Below, one piece after another: positions 7,562 through 10,426 of a stretch of 10,426 nucleotides of DNA. How positions within the stretch are numbered: the stretch's first letter is position 1; every line of letters starts with the position of its first letter. The stretch comes from Flavobacteriales bacterium UBA6049. Lineage in GTDB: Bacteria > Bacteroidota > Bacteroidia > Flavobacteriales_G > Salibacteraceae. The stretch lies in NCBI GenBank assembly GCA_002429085.1, contig DIYR01000063.1, forward strand, positions 1-10,426, in the 5' to 3' direction. The notes under the pieces were generated by a model. That model ran no database searches. It was not told where the DNA came from and saw only the letters and a list, made by a program, of their open reading frames with translations. A program made the translations under genes and the position numbers.

Positions 7562-8047
7562 CTAATAGAATTTACCAGTTTCTAAACTTCTTTTGATTTC
7601 GGAAACCTCTTTTACAATACCATGCATGGCAATAAAAATACCTTGTTGCATGAGGTTAGCAGTGGCTATTGCACAACCTAAATTAATAGGAGCTTCAGAA
7701 TTGGAAAATCTTTCAGGTCTCATGGCTCCAGTAAGAACAACAAGCTTGTTGCTTATGTGGTTTTGTAAATAGTTAGCTGTTTCAATAATAGTATCAGTGC
7801 CGTGTGTAATAATGAATTTGTTCTCACCGCTTTCTATGATAAGTTTTACTAATGTCCTTCTATCTTCATCTGTTACCTCTAGGCTGTCTTTTTGAAAAGC
7901 AGTCACTACCTGATAGTTAAACGAGGGATTTAACTTCTCCAAAATTCGTTTTGTAGCTGGCTCTCCAAATTCAAAAGCCCACCCTTTTGAACTGTGAGGG
8001 TAGTCTTTGTCAATAGTACCTCCTGTTTGTATAAATACAATGTTCAT
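7562..8047 (-). CDS. Single-domain asparaginase-like protein
   Basis: A 161-residue cytoplasmic protein that corresponds to only the N-terminal catalytic domain of type I/II L-asparaginases, which normally have about 330 residues. Motifs: TGGTID (8-13) with T11 matching the nucleophile, KDSLEVTDEDR (53-63) with S55 matching the substrate-binding Ser, THGTDTI (81-87) with T84 and D85 matching the second catalytic pair, and VLTGAMRP (104-111). K152 or R153 falls near the place of the catalytic Lys. The last residues and the stop look natural, and no remnant of a C-terminal domain is recognisable in the next 89 bp, so I read this as a stand-alone family and not a truncation. In classical enzymes the C-terminal domain of a neighbouring subunit completes the active site, so activity here is uncertain. 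An AGGA lies about six bases before the ATG. Confidence 0.85.
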   Translation of the reverse strand: MNIVFIQTGGTIDKDYPHSSKGWAFEFGEPATKRILEKLNPSFNYQVVTAFQKDSLEVTDEDRRTLVKLIIESGENKFIITHGTDTIIETANYLQNHISNKLVVLTGAMRPERFSNSEAPINLGCAIATANLMQQGIFIAMHGIVKEVSEIKRSLETGKFY

Positions 8048-8074
8048 ATTCCTGTAGCATTACGATTCCCAATA

Positions 8075-8104
8075 TGAAGATAAATTCATTTTGTAACGTG
8101 CAAA
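8075..8104 (-). promoter_or_regulatory. Candidate promoter for the asparaginase-like/racemase-like pair
   Basis: On the minus strand TTTG (8104-8101) is followed after 18 bases by TATCTTCA (8082-8075). This is a partial match to the Bacteroidota pattern of a TTTG/TTG -33 box, about 19 bases of spacer and a TAnnTTTG -7 box. It would place transcription start roughly 20 bases before the ATG at 8047. It is the only candidate in the window where both boxes are at the right spacing. Confidence 0.35.
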
Positions 8105-8125
8105 CGGAAAATAAGCAACGTTTAT

Positions 8126-8154
8126 TGGGGAGAAAAGAAATAGATGTTCCCCCA
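8126..8154. repeat. Short hairpin between the DUF3885 and asparaginase-like genes
   Basis: On the minus strand TGGGGG and TCCCCA can pair (six base pairs including one G-U) around a long U-rich loop. It lies 23-51 bases after the DUF3885 stop. There is no T-run after the minus-strand stem, although the plus strand has TTATTTTT after it. It could be a weak transcription boundary; evidence is thin. Confidence 0.25.
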
Positions 8155-8176
8155 TTATTTTTAGACGTACGTTCTC

Positions 8177-8758
8177 TCACATTAAATCGTCTCTATTGGA
8201 AAGCCATTCCTTGTATCTATGTCGTATTTGGTTCCGTTTTTCAGTAGATTCAACTATTATATCTACACCTCCATCATAAGGAGCAACAATACACTGTTTT
8301 GATGGGCAGATAAACATTGCTCTTATTTTATCATCGGCAATTGCTTTAAGCAATTCATTACGCTTGCCTTTTTGCCATTGTTCAATTTTGACAAAAACAT
8401 CTAGAAAATAGCTAGAGTCATATTCTCTGGGGCGTTCTTGATGTAAATCGATAGAATAGATTTTCTGAAATTTTCCAAAATCGGCTAGTTCTTTATAATT
8501 ATCATTGGTTAGGTCATCTGTATACATTCCAAATGCAACCGCTATTTCAGTTCCTTCTCCAATTAGATCATTAATCAGGTTATTTTGCCTATTTAAGATA
8601 ACGTTGTATTCCTCTAAAGAGTCAGCATATCTTTTAGAGTTTGGTAAACTATGTATTCTGAACCAACGATGTGGATATACCCATTTTAATTCGTGGCTAA
8701 TAGGAAACGATTCAGGATATTCATTTTCCCAGAAATCTTTGAAGTCAATTTCTGTCAT
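8177..8758 (-). CDS. DUF3885 domain protein
   Basis: A 193-residue soluble protein with no signal peptide. It carries the two signatures I associate with DUF3885: an N-terminal RWFRIHSLPNSKRYADS (31-47) followed by NLINDLIGEG (60-69), and a C-terminal CPSKQCIVAPYDGGVDII (151-168) followed by YKEWLS (182-187). The length suits the family. No biochemical role is established to my knowledge, and no catalytic pattern stands out; the invariant PYDGG..D loop may bind a ligand. The gene begins 19 bp after the lipoprotein gene at 8778, so the two are probably co-transcribed. An immunity-type role has to be considered for small orphan proteins like this, but no toxin gene is visible in the window. Confidence 0.78.
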   Translation of the reverse strand: MTEIDFKDFWENEYPESFPISHELKWVYPHRWFRIHSLPNSKRYADSLEEYNVILNRQNNLINDLIGEGTEIAVAFGMYTDDLTNDNYKELADFGKFQKIYSIDLHQERPREYDSSYFLDVFVKIEQWQKGKRNELLKAIADDKIRAMFICPSKQCIVAPYDGGVDIIVESTEKRNQIRHRYKEWLSNRDDLM

Positions 8759-8777
8759 ATAGTGAGGTTTAACTGTT

Positions 8778-9362
8778 TTAAGAAGGTTTTTTATGCTTTA
8801 TGTTTAGAAGGTATTCGTACCTATCTAACTTATATGTTCCATTGAAAATGAATTCAGTGGGAAGTTCGGTTATTTGTTGAACCCCAAGCAGGTCTTCGCT
8901 TCCAAGATAGTTTTGAATGGTAGATCGGTCTTTGTTTTTATAGGCTTCTACGATTGTTTTATGATGAATTCGAATAACTGGATCTATTTGCTCTACAGTG
9001 ATATCATAATCGAGTTCAATAAAGAAGAGGAGCAAGGCAGTATTCGCTTGATTGTTGGTTACAGGGAAGTGAAATTGCCTTTTTGAGGACTTTTGATCAA
9101 ATATGAGTTGCTTAGAAAATAGTGGTTTACTTAGTGTGGTAGAATCTGACTTTTCATACAAAAGGATTAAAATTTCATCGTTTTTGGTAGACACAATACT
9201 CATGTCTTCGCTCAAATTAATTGCGTTGATTTCTAGTGATAGCGTATCACTATATTCTGTGGTAACTACATCAGGAACAGTAACTTCTTTAGCCATGTTA
9301 GTTGCCCTACAACAAACAAATAGGAAGGGGAGTATAAGTAGTACTGATGATGTGTTTTTCAT
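8778..9362 (-). CDS. Predicted lipoprotein of unknown function
   Basis: I do not recognise the family. The likely product has 194 residues starting MKNTSSVLLIL. The frame also has an ATG six codons earlier (9380), but the later Met, preceded by ttacaaa, gives a better signal sequence: basic Lys, a hydrophobic run, then FVCC, with Cys17 or Cys18 as the lipid-anchored residue. The mature part has alternating beta-strand-like stretches (DEILILLYE, TALLLFFIELDYDI) that suggest a beta-sandwich, then a more helical stretch with VEAYKNKDRSTIQNYLG, and ends in a strand-rich tail with the basic KHKKPS. No catalytic motif is visible. It should sit on the outer or inner membrane facing the periplasm or cell exterior. 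It lies between the secreted MORN-like protein and the DUF3885 gene. Confidence 0.72.
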   Translation of the reverse strand: MKNTSSVLLILPFLFVCCRATNMAKEVTVPDVVTTEYSDTLSLEINAINLSEDMSIVSTKNDEILILLYEKSDSTTLSKPLFSKQLIFDQKSSKRQFHFPVTNNQANTALLLFFIELDYDITVEQIDPVIRIHHKTIVEAYKNKDRSTIQNYLGSEDLLGVQQITELPTEFIFNGTYKLDRYEYLLNIKHKKPS

Positions 9363-9389
9363 TTTGTAATGGATGATCATAACTAGTTA

Positions 9390-9406
9390 GGCTCAATACG
9401 AGAGCC
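9390..9406 (-). repeat. Small hairpin in the leader of the lipoprotein gene
   Basis: GGCTC (9390-9394) and GAGCC (9402-9406) are perfect inverted copies around a seven-base loop. They lie in the 75-93 bp gap upstream of the lipoprotein start, with no T-run after either arm. Possibly an attenuating or stabilising element; it may be chance. Confidence 0.25.
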
Positions 9407-9455
9407 AGAATAAATGGTGTTTTAGATTATATCGAACGATTTTGATTAGGTGTTA

Positions 9456-10058
9456 CTAGTCTTTCAATTGTGCTTTTAATCGTTTGATTTGCATGGAATA
9501 CTCTCCTGAAATCAACCTTTGCTGATAGAAAGGAAGTAATGATACAGGAAAAGACTCTGTGCAGGTGCTACCTTTATAGTAACCTTGGCATGTGCGGTTT
9601 AGGCATTCAATATTAACTGTTTCGTTGTTAGGTATCCTTACCCTTGAGCGTACAATACTGCTGTCGGGGTTATACCTTGTTTCGTTATTAGGAAAGTCCT
9701 TAATTAACACAGAACCATCTTCTTCAAAAACTACAGTTTGGTTGATTTCGCTTACACAGCCATCAGAGTAAAAGGATTTCCAAATCCCGATTTTTGTGTC
9801 ATTTTTATACTGACCAATAGCATATTCTCCTCGATAGAATGAATTTGATTTAAAATCTCCTATCTTTAAGGGGAAGTAAATATTAGCGGTATCATATAAT
9901 ATCCACCAACCTTGTTTTTGCCCCATGCTATCTTTACAATTTTGTAATTCTGAGTTGTCAATTGATAACATAGCAAAACTACAGGTAGGGGGATTGCAAT
10001 CTTGTGCAAAACCACCTATGGTAGTAAGTAGCAATAGTATGGTGATGAATTTACTCAT
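9456..10058 (-). CDS. Secreted Cys-rich protein with MORN-like motifs
   Basis: A 200-residue exported protein. Residues 1-19 are a clear signal peptide (MSK, hydrophobic ITILLLLTTIGG, FAQ before D20). The mature part contains motifs like the MORN/YwqK-type variants common in Bacteroidota: DSMGQKQGWWILYD (43-56) and GQYKNDTKIGIWKSFYSDG (82-100), where the pattern is G.K.G.W..Y. The seven Cys of the mature protein (21, 26, 41, 101, 152, 157, 166) suggest disulfide bonds outside the cytoplasm, with one unpaired or used intermolecularly. The C-terminus is Lys/Arg-rich (about 182-200). Some relatives are named antitoxin YwqK-like by automated pipelines; that label should not be taken as function, and an exported antitoxin would be odd. 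Role unknown, perhaps a cell-surface scaffold. It starts 137 bp after the partial gene at the right edge. Confidence 0.72.
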   Translation of the reverse strand: MSKFITILLLLTTIGGFAQDCNPPTCSFAMLSIDNSELQNCKDSMGQKQGWWILYDTANIYFPLKIGDFKSNSFYRGEYAIGQYKNDTKIGIWKSFYSDGCVSEINQTVVFEEDGSVLIKDFPNNETRYNPDSSIVRSRVRIPNNETVNIECLNRTCQGYYKGSTCTESFPVSLLPFYQQRLISGEYSMQIKRLKAQLKD

Positions 10059-10146
10059 GTTGATTGAACAATACCAGATTACAACATTTTAATCTTTTTT
10101 ACGAATCTTTCTTGGGGTTCATTAATTCGAGGTTTCCGATATTGTT

Positions 10147-10187
10147 TGTGAAAGTCAGAAAATAATAAACTCATGCAATGTTTCACA
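10147..10187 (-). repeat. 7-bp inverted repeat after the right-edge gene
   Basis: TGTGAAA (10147-10153) and TTTCACA (10181-10187) are perfect inverted copies 27 bp apart, directly downstream of the stop of the right-edge gene. No T-run follows on the minus strand. It could be a weak transcription end or an operator-like site for the next gene; chance cannot be excluded. Confidence 0.25.
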
Positions 10188-10195
10188 TACACTTA

Positions 10196-10426
10196 TCATC
10201 TTAATACCATCCACGCATCTGATCCAACGAGTATACTATCTGGTAAACTTTTTCTCAAGTCAATTTCTTGAAAGTCAATGGATAAAGAGTTTTCGTCTTG
10301 AATGTAAATCTGACCAAATCCTAGAAAAGGGGAATAGTATCCCCGAAATGTATTTATGGTATCATAAAATATCAGTTTGTAATTGGATTTTGATCCTGGG
10401 CCAAATTCAGATGTATACTTTACTAC
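10196..10426 (-). CDS. C-terminal end of an unrecognised protein (5' end outside window)
   Basis: An open frame enters at the right edge and runs for 76 codons to TGA at 10198-10196, immediately followed by an in-frame TAA (tandem stop). The visible part begins VVKYTSEFGPGSKSNYKLIF and ends SDAWMVLR. Aromatic and polar residues alternate as in beta-strands (YKLIFYDT, FGQIYIQD, LSIDFQEIDL). No known motif stands out. It may belong with the two exported unknowns that follow, but without its start I cannot tell whether it carries a signal peptide. Confidence 0.65.
   Translation of the reverse strand, partial: VVKYTSEFGPGSKSNYKLIFYDTINTFRGYYSPFLGFGQIYIQDENSLSIDFQEIDLRKSLPDSILVGSDAWMVLR

Noticed and set aside
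7473..8047. The asparaginase-like gene as a truncated pseudogene that lost its C-terminal domain
   Set aside because: The gap after its stop (7561-7473) has no recognisable remnant, the following gene is intact, and single-domain asparaginase-like proteins of this length occur as a family in their own right.
8505..9369. Plus-strand ORFs at 8505-8762, 8874-9086 and 9103-9369
   Set aside because: They oppose the DUF3885 and lipoprotein genes and show no domain, signal peptide or start context.
9456..10058. The MORN-like protein as a toxin-antitoxin antitoxin (YwqK-type label)
   Set aside because: It has a clear signal peptide and many Cys, and no toxin gene is adjacent. The label comes from loose repeat similarity.

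Overview
The window looks like a chromosomal segment from a low-GC marine or freshwater-type Bacteroidota, most likely Flavobacteriales or a relative. The grounds are a giant exported protein with the N-terminal domain, SBBP propeller and PKD architecture typical of type IX secretion (T9SS) surface proteins, a DUF3667 zinc-ribbon membrane protein, lipoproteins with loose lipoboxes, and A-rich leaders mostly without a clear Shine-Dalgarno sequence. All ten genes read on the minus strand, so transcription runs from right to left. I see no tRNA, rRNA, insertion sequence, integrase or CRISPR array.

Layout in order of transcription. The right edge (10196-10426) holds the C-terminal end of an unrecognised protein. 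Next come two small exported proteins of unknown role: a Cys-rich secreted protein with MORN-like motifs (9456-10058) and a lipoprotein (8778-9362). A cytoplasmic DUF3885 protein (8177-8758) follows the lipoprotein gene after only 19 bp. Then come two amino-acid metabolism genes: a stand-alone asparaginase-type domain (7562-8047) and a fold-type II PLP enzyme very like serine racemase/dehydratase (6537-7472). These are followed by a DUF3667 membrane protein (5737-6465), a plant-type glutaminyl-peptide cyclotransferase lipoprotein (4868-5686) and a DUF3050 protein (3812-4603). The left third (1-3768) is the 5' part of a very long T9SS-type surface/adhesion protein that runs off the window.

The genes are co-directional and mostly closely spaced (19 to 264 bp), but functions are mixed. 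Only the asparaginase-like/serine racemase-like pair and the lipoprotein/DUF3885 pair look like plausible functional or transcriptional units. The glutaminyl cyclase could modify N-terminal Gln of exported proteins, which in this phylum include T9SS substrates such as the giant protein here, but that link is inference.

I did not find a convincing new multi-gene system. The most notable signals are: (1) a strong predicted RNA hairpin exactly in the 43-bp gap before the giant surface protein, with its AUG in an internal loop and a continuous 12-bp helix that needs G-U pairs on the mRNA strand; (2) a composite repeat of about 251 residues (PKD, module A, module B) occurring twice in that protein and probably continuing past the window edge; (3) an unexplained DUF3050 protein with His/Asp/Glu motifs reminiscent of heme-oxygenase-like metal oxidases; and (4) the pairing of a single-domain asparaginase with a serine racemase-like enzyme.
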